NCBI GenBank assembly: GCA_933207985.1
Contig: OW240915.1
Span: 279,937,420-280,001,419, forward strand
DNA length: 64,000 bases
Reading direction: 5' to 3'
Source: Pelobates cultripes
Taxonomy: Eukaryota > Chordata > Amphibia > Anura > Pelobatidae
This document shows positions 23,461 to 35,000 of the stretch, piece by piece. Both the position numbers and the translations under genes were made by a program. The notes beneath the pieces are model-generated. The model was not told the origin of the DNA. It saw only the letters and a program-made list of their open reading frames with translations, and searched no databases. Position 1 is the first letter of the stretch, and every line of letters starts with the position of its first letter.

Positions 23461-23586
23461 ACTGTATGGAAATATACCTTTAAACATTGAGTCTGAGTCA
23501 GTGACTGTTTTCACTACTGATAATGGGGAGCTATATGCTCTAATTAAGCACAGTATGTTGTGTTCTAGCACCAACAAAGTGATGGG
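23371..23586. repeat. Foldback: 56-bp inverted arms around an AT microsatellite
   Basis: The left arm 23371-23427 ('atcactttgttggtgctaga..cacaacatactgtgctcaattagag') is an almost perfect reverse complement of 23531-23586 ('gctctaattaagcacagtat..gttctagcaccaacaaagtgat'). The loop of about 100 bp includes an (AT)n run (23422-23459). It could be a tiny foldback transposon or the end palindrome of a larger element. Confidence 0.8.
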
Positions 23587-23901
23587 GAGTTCAAACTAAC
23601 CAATACCCACACAAATGTCCTTGGCCGTTCCTACCAGTAAGGATGTTATGCCGCCGTCCAGCCCTTCTAGTTAAAATGTCTTAGCGCAATTGGAGTTCCC
23701 ATGTGCTCCCCTACGGCAGAGATCATTATCCTGGGATTTACCCTCCCTACATCCCATTGGAGGAGGTGCACCCTATTTGGGTCTGAGCATATGGGGTCTC
23801 TCAAGCTGGAGCCCAAGTGGGTGCTGTGGAATGCCCTGTAGAGAGTCTAAGTGCGGCCCTGGAGGGGATGGCCTATCGTACCAATGTAAAATAAAAAGAT
23901 A

Positions 23902-23925
<24 letters not shown>
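23587..23925. other. Non-coding segment ending in an AT microsatellite
   Basis: An (AT)n run at about 23899-23925 directly adjoins the poly(T) that marks the 3' end of the next L1 copy. A frame of 104 codons at 23690-24004 crosses the microsatellite and is not credible as a gene. Confidence 0.5.
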
Positions 23926-23938
<13 letters not shown>

Positions 23939-25190
23939 AAGATTTATGGTATGCTACTCTGCAAGTTACATTGTGCTGAACGCCCTTGGGAATTGCTAAG
24001 GTAGTGAGACTGTCTACCCGTGGCTGAATTGCCATGCCCTCCCATCCATTACGAGCAGCGTCCATGCCGCCAGGCCTCCCAACGTGATATACTACAGGAA
24101 TGTCACCATCCTTCTACCCTCTGCATACCCCCTAATTGCGCGTCAGTCTAGAAATGGTGAGATCCAGAGGTACTTCAATGCCCAGGTTTTGCAAGAATAG
24201 TACTGGATCAGCTTATGGCAACAAGGTGTCAGTTTTGCCTGCCCAAAAGGCCACGAGGTTGAAGGGGTGTCCCCAGGTATATCTGACCTCCTGTTTGTGC
24301 AAGAGGTCTGCCAGTGGTTTCCAATTTTTGTGACATTGCAGAGTCATTGGCGAGAGGTCTTGATATATAGACAGTTCTGCATCTTTGTATTGTAGGGCAT
24401 TGTCTGTACTGTATTTGACTATGGCTTCTTTTGTTGAGTAGTAGTGGAAACAGATGATTATGTCACGGGTCGCTGCACCCTCCTGTCTCCTGGCCCTTAG
24501 CGCTCTATGGGCTCTGTCAATCACCCATCTGTCTTCAGGGATGTCAGGCATTATGTGTTCAAAATAGTCCTCCATCTTCTCGGACAACGGCTCCTCGTTA
24601 GGTGATTTGGGTAGGCTCCAGACGTGCAGATTGTTCCGCCTGGAGCGGTTCGTTAAATACTCGACCTGCATCTCTAGCTGGTCTATCTGCTGGGCCATGA
24701 GTTCTGCATGTGATGTTTCTGTATTCTGCACCTGTTCCAGTTGGGGTGTGCAGGCCCCTAGGGCCTGTATCTCCGCCTTCACTTCTCTTGAGCTGCAGGA
24801 GATCTCGCTTGCGAGGTAGGTCTTCACCTCCATGAGCTCTTGGAGGATTTGGATTGCCTCCCCTGTGTGGATGTCGAGCTCATCACTCCCTGCCATTCTC
24901 ACTGGGGATAGAGAGCCGCGTGGACTATCCTGGCGGCCATCTTGTGAGGCCTTGCGCGGGCGGGGAGCTGCCAGCTCCAGCACGCTAGTATGTGATTCCT
25001 TCCGGTGACCACGCTTCTTGCACGGCTGTTTCATTCCAGAACTGATCCCAGACATTCTTTGGTGGGTTTGAGTGCTTTTTGGTTCTTGATGATTATGATA
25101 TGTGCTGGATTCTGTGCGGGTTGTCAGGAGCTCTAAAATCATGCAGCAATTCAGGTTCACAGCCAGACCACGCCCCCTATATTGTAGCTT
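23926..25190 (-). mobile_element. L1/Tx1-type LINE copy carrying ORF1 only
   Basis: On the minus strand the 5' end lies near 25185 (GGGGGCGTGGTCTGG, similar to the GGGGGCGGAGCTTG 5' start of the copy at 52.85 kb). ORF1 follows, then about 270 bp, then a poly(A) (plus-strand T-run 23924-23938). No ORF2 endonuclease or RT sequence follows ORF1. The copy is therefore either an internally deleted L1 or an ORF1-only non-autonomous derivative. The AT microsatellite at the tail obscures any target duplication. Confidence 0.68.
24213..25160 (-). CDS. L1-type ORF1 protein (RNA-binding), open frame of 315 residues
   Basis: L1 ORF1p is a trimeric nucleic-acid chaperone that packages LINE RNA in cytoplasmic particles. 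Here the N-terminal ~90 residues are basic and low in order. Residues ~100-175 form a heptad-rich coiled coil (EAIQILQELMEVKTYLASEI, then LEQVQNTETSHAELMAQQID). Next comes the RRM start with NRSRRNNLHVWSLP, then DRAHRALRARR and DIIICFHYYSTKEAIVK. The C-terminal domain includes IYQDLSPMTLQ and YTWGHPFNLV. These words are typical of ORF1p. The frame has no internal stop. An internal methionine, as in MSGISSGMK, may be the real start, because the first residues overlap what looks like 5' UTR. No ORF2 accompanies it. An intact frame could be chance preservation; expression is unknown. Confidence 0.68.
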   Translation of the reverse strand: MNLNCCMILELLTTRTESSTYHNHQEPKSTQTHQRMSGISSGMKQPCKKRGHRKESHTSVLELAAPRPRKASQDGRQDSPRGSLSPVRMAGSDELDIHTGEAIQILQELMEVKTYLASEISCSSREVKAEIQALGACTPQLEQVQNTETSHAELMAQQIDQLEMQVEYLTNRSRRNNLHVWSLPKSPNEEPLSEKMEDYFEHIMPDIPEDRWVIDRAHRALRARRQEGAATRDIIICFHYYSTKEAIVKYSTDNALQYKDAELSIYQDLSPMTLQCHKNWKPLADLLHKQEVRYTWGHPFNLVAFWAGKTDTLLP

Positions 25191-25266
25191 TTGATATAAG
25201 TTTAGACATTATTAGTTGGTCTGGGTACTATTAGAATAGCACAACAAATAAAGTGTATGAAAACAT

Positions 25267-25886
25267 ATACTGATCAGCCACAACATTAAAACCTCCTGCC
25301 TAATATCGTGTTCCTCTTTGGCTGCTAAAATAGCTCTGATACATTGAGGCATGGACTCACAAGACCTCTGAAAATGTCCTGTGGTATCTGGCACCAAGAT
25401 ATTAGTAGCAGACTCTTTAACTCCTGCAAGTTGCGAGGTGGGGCCTCCATGGATCGGATTTTTTGTCCCAACACATGTCACGGATGGTCAATCTCAATGA
25501 TCTAGGGAATTTGGCGGCCAAAGCAACAGCTTGAACTCTTTGCCATGCTCCTAGAACTATTTGTGAAAAATGTTTGCAGTGTGGCAAGCTGCATTATAAT
25601 GCCAAAAGGGAAACTGCAATTAGGGAATACCATTGGTATGAAGGGTGTAGATGGTCTGTAGCTGTCTCTAGGTAGTTAGTACATGTCAAAGTAACATCCA
25701 AATAAATTAAAGGACTCAAGATTTCCCAGCAGAACATTGCCCAGAGCAATCTTTTCTTAAAGAAGAAACCTCTAATAGACATTTGTGTGCCTCCTACGCC
25801 ATGAGGGGCCATCTCAGTGTTGTTGTTCTCAGAAAAATAGTTGAATAAGTTAGTTCTAACCATGAGCTTGCCACATCTTACCATTG
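25267..25886 (-). mobile_element. Tc1-like transposon fragment, family A, 3' half
   Basis: The left edge reads 'actgatcagccacaacatta', the terminal repeat of a Tc1-like family common in fish and amphibians. It is followed by family-typical text ('gaggcatggactcacaagac', 'tgcgaggtggggcctccatg', 'tttcccagcagaacattgcc'). The transposase lies on the minus strand and is destroyed by frameshifts. The upstream half is missing here; sequence from the opposite end of a copy of this family occurs at 42862-43134. The right edge is an abrupt junction with another Tc1-like element. Confidence 0.72.
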
Positions 25887-27226
<1,340 letters not shown>

Positions 27227-28017
27227 TTAATAAAATTTCCAATATATATTTTTAAAAATTAAATTAAATTCATATTGTGCACAACATTTTTAACAATGAC
27301 TGAATGGACATTGCACTTGACCACCATGGAAGGATGTATCATGAATCACTTGGGTTTCTACCATGATCTTTCTTTCGCTGAGATTTCATAGCATCATTAT
27401 ATATTTGATCACAGAGTTTTGCAAAATTTTTTTGAAAATGTGAATATGTGTTAGATGAGTTTCTTTTCTGACAGTGTTGAAGTTCCTATCATACATAATA
27501 TTTTAATAATATGCTGACAAAAGGGACTATAGAGCTGTATTATGTTTCTGTCCTTGATAATTTCACATATAATGTGCAGAAGTGGAGCTAGAGTAATAAA
27601 GTCATGCATCATTTCAGATTTCTTTCGAAAGATGAAAGGTATAGAAATTGTTGAAATATCTCTCTATTTCATTTCATTATGCTGCTAACATGTTCAATGG
27701 GTAAGATCCACATTATTTATTATATCCATGGTCTATAGTATATTATCATGATAGAACAAAACTACAATTCTGTTCTAATAAGATTTTTCAGTAAGATAAA
27801 AATATATATTTTTTTCATGAATATAAAATTCAATTTGACATCCTTTAGACCAGAATTGCCTTTAATTTTTAATCCAGGTTATTGTGTATTCATATTCAAA
27901 TGAATACAATTATCATGTTACGTGGTCTTCCTAAAAAAATAAAAAAGGCCGTTAATAACATACAATTACAATATTTTTGATTGGGTAACTAATTTTTTTG
28001 ATTGGTAACTAAAATTA
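27227..28017. other. AT-rich non-coding DNA with a short tandem duplication
   Basis: 'Ttttgattgggtaactaa' near 27976 is repeated as 'tttgattggtaactaa' near 27999, a small imperfect tandem duplication just before the CR1 element. Nothing else was recognised. Confidence 0.5.
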
Positions 28018-29206
28018 TAGATCAGGGTGGTGCAGTAGACATTGCTTACCAAGATTTCAGTAAGGCTTTTGACACCGTTGCTCATAGAAGGCTTATCAAT
28101 AAACTGCAATCTTTAAGTTTGGATTCCAATATTGTTGAATGAGTAAGGCAGTGGCTGAGTAATAGGCAACAGAGGGTTGTAGTTAATGGAATATATTCAA
28201 AGCTTGGACTTGTCACCAGTGGGGTACCTCAGGGATCTGTACTTGGACCCATTCTCTTTAATATTTTTATTAGTGATATTGCAGAAGGTCTTGATGGTAA
28301 GGTATGTCTTTTTGCTGATGATACTAAGATATGTAACAGGGTTGATGTTCCAGGAGGGATAAGCCAAATGGCAAATTATTTAGGTAAACTAGAAAAATGG
28401 TCAGAATTGTGGCAACTGACATTTAATGTGGATAAGTGCAAGATAATGCATCTTGGACGTAAAAACCCAAGGGCAGAGTACAGAATATTTGATAGAGTCC
28501 TAACCTCAACATATGAGGAAAGGGATTTAGGGGTGATTATTTCTGATGACTTAAAGGTAGGCAGACAATGTAATAGAGCAGCAGGAAATGCTAGCAGAAT
28601 GATTGGTTATATAGGGAGAGGTATTAGCAGTAGAAAGAGGGAAGTGCTCATGCCATTGTACAGAACACTGGTAAGACCTCACTTGGAGTAATGTACGCAG
28701 TACTGGAGACCGTATCTCCAGAAGGATATTGATACTTTAGAGAGAATTCAGGGAAGGGCTACTAAACTGGTTCATGGATTGCAGGATAAAACTTACAAGT
28801 AAAGGTTAAAGGATCTTAACACGTATAGCTTGGCGGAAAGACGAGACAGGGGGAATATGATAGAAACATTTAAATACATAAAGGGAATCAACACAATAAA
28901 GGAGGAGACTCTATTTAAAAGAAGAAAAGCTACCACAACAAGAGGACATTGTCTTAATTTATAAGGGCAAAGGTTTAAAAATAATATCAAGAAGTATTAC
29001 TTTACTGAGAGAGTAGTGGATGCTTGGAATAGCCTTCCAGCTGAAGTGGTAGAGGTTAATACAGTGAAGGAGCTTAAGCATGCCTGGGATAGGCATAAGG
29101 CTATCCTAACTATAAGATAAGGCCAGGGACTAATGAAAGTATTTAGAAATTTGGCAGACTAGATGGGCCGAATGGTTCTTATCTGCCGTTACATTCTTTG
29201 TATTAT
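28018..29206 (+). mobile_element. CR1-like LINE, 5'-truncated, plus strand
   Basis: It carries the last two-thirds of a CR1-type reverse transcriptase and a 3' end 'agatgggccgaatggttctt' followed by ATCTGCCGT and ACATTC, the 3' signature of amphibian CR1-like elements. It starts abruptly inside the RT domain, as expected from incomplete reverse transcription. A second copy, on the minus strand, lies at 51140-52660. Confidence 0.82.
28036..28990 (+). pseudogene. CR1-like reverse transcriptase, several stops
   Basis: The plus-strand translation gives, in order, YQDFSKAFDTVAHRRL (first catalytic aspartate), NRQQRVVVNG, TSGVPQGSVLGPILFNIF, then CLFADDTKI with the FADD catalytic motif at about 28311-28322. 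It continues with LEKWSELWQLTFNVDKCKIM, ERDLGVIISDDLK and LYRTLVRPHLE, then CTQYWRPYLQKDIDTLE. In-frame stops occur near 28139 (TGA), 28688 (TAA) and 28799 (TAA). The enzyme copies LINE RNA at a nicked target. This copy is dead. The 107-codon open part 28368-28691 is the longest uninterrupted stretch. Confidence 0.83.
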
Positions 29207-30027
29207 ATTGTAAATGCGAATATGCCTTCAGAACAGAACAGCAACAGGATTACTATTTAGTGCTGTAATCCTAGGAATTACACTCCAATAAATTTGCCGA
29301 GGTACATCAGTTTACAGATATAAAAATTGTATACTGTTACTAGTTAAATCATGATTGAGATTTTCCAATCCCCCCAAGAAGCACCTGAAACTATATAAAC
29401 CGCTCAGGATAACGGCAGCTAGAGAGATTCAAAATGTTAACACGGAGGACAAAACTGTAAACTGTCTAGTTTTTGTATTATATTACTCCTACATTCTAGA
29501 CCAGAGATATCCAGATTTTCTCTAATTACTTGCACTAGAGGCTGTATCGAAATAATGCATAGCAATAAATTAAGTTAATTGCCCTTCTGACCGCATCTGG
29601 TGCATTTATAATAAAACTCATAAAAGGGATGGATGATACATTGCAAAATGTAACTTAATCAGTTGACCAAGATCCATACAAACAGTTTCACATCACAGTT
29701 GATTAGCAGTAACGGGATTTGGTTCTTGAGGAACAAAACGCGAAGGACTTTTGTTCCTTTATTTTAAATTTGTGAGCTAATGTTCAATTGCTTCTTTTTA
29801 TAATAAAACCATTTACAATTTTTTCCAACTTATACCTATTGGAGTCTTATTCCACTTGAAATATCAGTGGGAAGTGGTCTCTATCTTGTGAGTGTATTCC
29901 AACTACAGCGCAATATAAATTTTTTGTTGTATTACACTATGTATTTTTTTATGTTCCCTATTTAGATTCAACACAGCCGCATCTCACAGTTCCTTTGTAT
30001 ATCTACAATTAGCAGTATTGGCCTTGT
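29207..30027. other. Non-coding; contains an AAAACGCG motif and repeat-like text
   Basis: 'Cttgaggaacaaaacgcg' at 29725-29742 is a shortened form of the motif seen at 35660-35690. Nearby 'ttgtgagtgtattccaacta' and 'cagcgcaatataaattt' resemble text around the inverted-arm elements. This is probably a decayed copy of that group; no bounds were found. Confidence 0.4.
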
Positions 30028-30530
30028 TGTCATGATCCTCATCATGCCACATTTGGACTTTTGTTCTTGGGTCTGGCTGGGATTGAACCTGGGTCCCTTG
30101 CATCCCAGGCAGTGAATTTATCTTTAACGTCACACGTCTTTGTTTTCTGTTTCACTGAACACCTGTTCCTGGTTTCCAGATTAAGTGTCAATTATCCCCC
30201 TATTTAAACTCTGCCTTGCCTCAGCCTCATTGTCAGATCGTTTGTTCCTATTTGTGAATATTTGCTGGACCTCTGACTCCTGGTTTGGATCTCTGCCTGT
30301 TTCCCGTTTCTGCCTGTTTGCCGCCTGTCCACCGCATGTCCTGACCTTTGATTACGTCCATGACTACTCTTTTGGATTATCCTTGCCGGTACCACCTTCT
30401 TGAAGCACTGTGTCTTTACAGCCCCAGTGCACTATCTCACAACCTTGGAGATTTCTACCTTGAGTCTCCTTGGTTTGTGTTACATTGCAAAGGGTCCTTT
30501 AACTCTGCAAGTCAGACTCCTCATTAAGGT
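30028..30530 (+). mobile_element. Putative LTR
   Basis: The block begins TGTCATGATCC, is pyrimidine-rich and GC-richer than its flanks, and contains 'ctatttaaactctgccttgc', which could be a promoter region. A TGGGATTGAACCTGGG word resembles a tRNA B box in reverse but is isolated. No CA end or target duplication was established. The frame of 72 codons inside is not a gene. Confidence 0.35.
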
Positions 30531-30694
30531 AAGATCCCTGATACTTTGTTTTGTCTTTGTTTCCTTTGAATATCACCAATATTCTTGCTTCCAAAAGCTC
30601 AACAGACAGGGTAATGCCATCCATAAAATCATTATAAATCATCCCCAGCTTAAGGGTAAGGACCTCACAAAATCTTTTAGATAGTTTTTTGAAA

Positions 30695-31200
30695 GTATGA
30701 TGGCTTGGCACATTCCCTCCCTTTATTTTTTATAGTTTTAGCTAGTTCTTTTGAAAAGTTGTAACTCACCAAACTTGCCCCCTCCTCAATCATCACTACT
30801 TTTCGGTCTAAACCTTTCCAAAATTAGTGTTGTAGAATCAGTTATATTGCTACCATAGAACCTTTCATAGAAACCAGTGACCTCATTAATTATCTCCTCT
30901 GGATCATAAGTCAACGACACATTATGGTGATAGACGCACACAATATGCCTGTTATTGTCAAGATCTCTGAGCTTATTAGTAAAGATTGAGCCAAGCTTAT
31001 TGTCCTTCTCAAAAAAATGCCTGTCCAACCCTTTGGAGAGGAGAACAAACAGAATCCTAGACCCGGTCCTTCAGTTCTTCATGCATTTTTAAGATATCAC
31101 ATAGCATTGGCTGAGCTAGGTTATTCTAATGTTGGCTTTCTAGCTGCCATAATGTTTCCCTTAGGGTATATTCTTTCTCCAGTCTTCCTCTCCTCTTAGC
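30695..31200 (-). mobile_element. L1/Tx1-type ORF2 fragment (linker before RT)
   Basis: The minus-strand frame 30786-31028 reads DRHFFEKDNKLGSIFTNKL, then YDPEEIINEVTGFYERFYGS. This matches the segment between endonuclease and reverse transcriptase of L1/Tx1 ORF2 (the 'dp.eI...F..yY..lY' pattern). The surrounding sequence to about 31200 continues the same region with broken frames. It is short, isolated and inactive. Confidence 0.6.
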
Positions 31201-31286
31201 TGAAGTAATTGCTGTAGGGACCCCTCTTATGCTTTCCTTAAATGCTACCATACTCTGACTCTCTCTCATGTCACATCCTCATTTGC
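31201..31286. other. Spacer before LTR
   Basis: Short stretch with no recognised feature. Confidence 0.4.
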
Positions 31287-31291
31287 ATTAG

Positions 31292-32246
31292 TGTAACGGA
31301 TCACCTGGCACCCCGACTGGGTACCTCCGTTGAAGGATGCTCCTAGCGCTTCCTGAGGGCTCCCAGCACTCCAGCCGACACTATAACCACCGTGGACTCC
31401 TTCAGAGAGCAGGACAGGAACAAGCTCTTACAAGAGCTTAGTAGTGATTTAGCAAGGAGTATGACAAGCATAGCAATCCCTTGTAGCAGATTCCCCCAAT
31501 AAGAGACGGTACTCCAAATTGAGGGTGAAATAGAACTGCCTGTACTGGCACATACAGCCTCTTTTATTCACAATCCACAAACATAGTACTGCCAACAGGG
31601 TTTTTAAATACAACCAATCAATCCGTACAATACACACAGACACTCCCACACAAAATCCTCCCCTCTGACTGTGATATAATTACTGAACACAATGGTTAAT
31701 ATAATTATCACAGGCAGAGAAATACAGTATTATAAAACATATCACAGGGACGCCAAAACATGCAATAACCCCATATGTGAACCACATATCCAAAATCCGT
31801 TCAGTAATTTGGAAGATACTGTTTAATGCAGATTCCGCAGAACATATACAGGCTATATGAAAAATAATTACTGTATAATGTGTCCCCTGTTGTATAGTTT
31901 AAAACTACTGCACGGTGTCTTTGTGCACCAAATACAGTCGAGATGGCACAGTGTAGAAAAGTCCAAACAGTGTCTGTGAGTTAAAATGGCCGCCATCCAT
32001 TGTTCTCACCATGTGCTTCATTAATTGTTCTCACCATGTGCCTCTGATACATGAAATGGTGGCCACCCAGTAACTCCACAGTATGTACCAAGATGGTTCT
32101 TAAAGGGCCAGCAGCAGCACAGCACAAATCCATTATGCCCAAATCATGTCTTTAAAGGGCAATACATCCCTGAGGCCATAGTCACATGGCAGGAGGCTGG
32201 CAATCAGTCTTCTCCAATGCCCAGTGGCAAGGTTGGCTTCGCCACA
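31292..32246 (+). mobile_element. Solo LTR, 955 bp, with near-matching 5-bp target duplication
   Basis: The ends are TGTAACGGATC..TTCGCCACA. The flanks ATTAG (31287-31291) and ATTGG (32247-32251) match at 4 of 5 bases. The internal order equals that of the 21.8 kb LTR: 'cccccaataagagacgg', 'attgagggtgaaatagaac', then a hairpin region 'gtgatataattac..ttaatataattatcac'. Then follow 'aaaatggccgccatcc' and 'atggtggccaccc'. A related terminal segment in inverse orientation lies at 60.8-61.05 kb. No internal region is present. Confidence 0.75.
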
Positions 32247-32526
32247 ATTGGTATCAACTAAAGATGTCATTTCTTTTTTTTTTTTTTATTAACCCCTGCA
32301 CATTGAATTCAGAAAACTTCAGAAAGGGTTGTTTAGACATCACCTCTGCTCCATCTATATATTAATCTCACTGATATGTGATCCGACTAATAGAAATGTA
32401 TAACAAAACAAAATGGTTAAACAAATCCACCTTTTGATTGGGATCTAAAATTGTCTCTCTATGTTATTATATTGTGTTCCCATTTGACTGAAAAGGAACA
32501 TATTACTGACAGCAAAAATCACAGGC
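32247..32526. other. Spacer, non-coding
   Basis: Contains a T-run at 32274-32287. No feature recognised. Confidence 0.4.
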
Positions 32527-33474
32527 AACTTCCTACAATAGGGAAAAATAATCAAAATAGGATCAGCGCTATTAATACCACAAATAAAAATATGTAGAGT
32601 AGTGTAAAGGCAGCACACCTAAAAGGGGAAATACCCTCCTATCCCCTACAATAAGTTAAAACATAAAAAAACAGAGAGAAAGGGCGCGCCTTTAATACAG
32701 TATGTATCAGAAATGAATACACACAATAATATGTCGTTAAAAAAGAAGTAAAAAATTAAGTAAAAAATTAAATTTAAAGTCCAAAAATAATAGTCCACAA
32801 CAAATGGAAAAGATTCTTGTAGATCAATAATGGTTCTTCCCAAATGAAGACTTGTATTCTCAATAAACCATATGTGGAGAGAAATGAAGAGGAGATCCAA
32901 TAGTGCAGTATGCCAATATATATATAAATATATACGTAAAATAATTTAGTGTACTCACAATTTCCAGAGCCAAAATCCAGCTCTGGTATGAAGTGCATAA
33001 AGTGGAATGATCCCCACTCAAGGATATATGGAGCAGTAGTTCCCCAGGAGTTCCAACCGAAAATAAAAAAGAATAAAATATATAGTGCTCACCAGGCCCG
33101 GACTGGCCATCGGGCACACCGAGCAAAGGCCCGGTGGGCCGCGGTGGCCATGGGCCGAGGCCGGCAGGGGAGGTCCCAGGATCTCCCCGGCCTGTCTATG
33201 TAGGGCCGGCACTATCCGAACGCCGGCCCCGCTGTATTCCATGGAGAGCCGGTGGGGAGATCAAAGCTCTCCCTCACCGTCCCATTTAAATAGACCTGCG
33301 GCTGGGGAGGGAGGAAGAGGACCCGGCGGAGCTCTATCTTGCAGCTCCGCCGGGTTCCTCACGCGAGATCAGGAGCATTGCCATGGGATGATGAACGAGT
33401 GCCGGTCCCCCCTTCCAGATCCCCCCCCTCCCAGGCTAAAGGTAAGAAGGGAGGGATTTAATGCCTGCTTAGTT

Positions 33475-33770
33475 GTTTTTTTTTAATTGTTTATATACCC
33501 CCCATAGTTTTTTTTTAAATTGTTTATTTACCCCCCTTAGTTTTTTTTATTTATTTACCCCCCATAGTTTTTATTGTTTATTTACCCCCTTAGTTTTTTT
33601 ATTATTTACCCCCCATAGTTTTTTATTGTTTATTTTACCCCTTAGTTTTTATTTATTTACCCCATAGTTTTTATTGTCTATTTACCCCCATAGTTTTTTA
33701 TTGTTTATTTACCCCCTTAGTTTTTATTTGTATATTTAACCCCACTTAATTTTTTTATTTGTTTATTTAC
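33475..33770. repeat. Minisatellite, unit about 25-30 bp, T-rich with CCCC blocks
   Basis: Repeated units of the form 'tttttattgtttatttaccc' plus 'cccatag' or 'ccttag' occur about ten times with length variation. It lies within the hAT element. Confidence 0.85.
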
Positions 33771-33784
33771 TAACCTGTATTTAC

Positions 33785-34440
33785 TGCAGCACTCTCACAC
33801 ACATCATACACAGCACTCTCACTCAGCACTCTCACATCACACTCAGCACTCACACACATCACACAAAACACTCACACACATCATACACAGCAATCTCACA
33901 TATCACAGCACTCTCACACACAGCACTCTCAGCAATCTCGCACACATCACACTCAGAACTCTCACACACATCACACTCAGCACTCTCACACACAACACAC
34001 ACACAGCACTCTCACACAACACACTCAGCACTCTCACACACATCACACGCAGCACTCTCTCACACATCATACACAGCACTATCGCACTCAGCACTCACAC
34101 ATATCACACACGACACTCTCACACACAGCACTCAGCACTCTCACACATCACTCTCACACACATCACACTCAGCACTCACACACAACACTCTCACACACAT
34201 CATACACAGCACCCACACACACAGCACCCTCACACAAATCAATCACATACAGCACCCTCACACACACAGCAACCACACACACAGCACCCTCACACAAATC
34301 AATCACATACAGCACCCTCACACACACAGCACCCTCACACACATCACACCTCACACACAGCATCCATCACACACACATACTGCACCCCTCACATACACAC
34401 ACAACCCCCCGATACACTGCATCACACACATACACAATAC
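33785..34440. repeat. Minisatellite of CACTCTCACACACATCACA-type units
   Basis: Degenerate units built on 'cagcactctcacacacatca' recur about thirty times, with a distinct sub-array of 'caccctcacacaaatcaatc' at about 34210-34330. It translates to cysteine/valine-rich chance frames on the minus strand. Confidence 0.88.
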
Positions 34441-34461
34441 TTCCAAACATATTTATATAAA

Positions 34462-34501
<40 letters not shown>

Positions 34502-34715
34502 TACCCCTCACACACACACAGCACCCCTCACACACACACACACTGCACCCCTAAATACATTACATTCCAGACACACACTAGATCCTTTACCCAACTCTGG
34601 ATCATCTACACACATACACACACTAGATCCCTATATACACTCTGAATCCGTTATATACACACGCTCACTAGATCTCCTATACATAGTCTGGGTCCTTCAA
34701 ACACACACAAGACTC

Positions 34716-34746
<31 letters not shown>

Positions 34747-35000
34747 CTGGATCCCCTATACGCACACTAGATTCCTTGTAAGCAAGCACATACTACATTC
34801 CCTGAACACACACTCTCTACAAACACTACATCACCTATACACACACACACACTTGCTACATCCCCTATACACACATTCTCTACAGCCCCTAGCCACTACA
34901 TTACACCACAAACACAACACGACTAAAACCGCCCTTATTACACAATACCACACCACGACCAGCTCACTCTTCACACACGCAATACCACAAGCAGGCTCCA
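34441..35000. repeat. CA-rich and AT microsatellite tract
   Basis: (AT)n then (AC)n at 34462-34500, (AT)n then (AC)n again at 34716-34745, and scattered (CA)n with 'tagatcc' words between. It continues the low-complexity core of the hAT element. Confidence 0.85.

Noticed and set aside
30070..30115. A second tRNA or SINE head, from the word TGGGATTGAACCTGGG
   Set aside because: Only one box is present, with no partner A box or tail; it sits within a putative LTR.
33903..34363. Cysteine/valine-rich frames that look like a small cysteine-rich protein
   Set aside because: They are translations of a CACTCTCACACA minisatellite.
33785..34440. Regularly spaced short repeats, considered as a CRISPR-like array
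   Set aside because: Units are degenerate, contiguous and without unique spacers; this is a minisatellite in vertebrate DNA.
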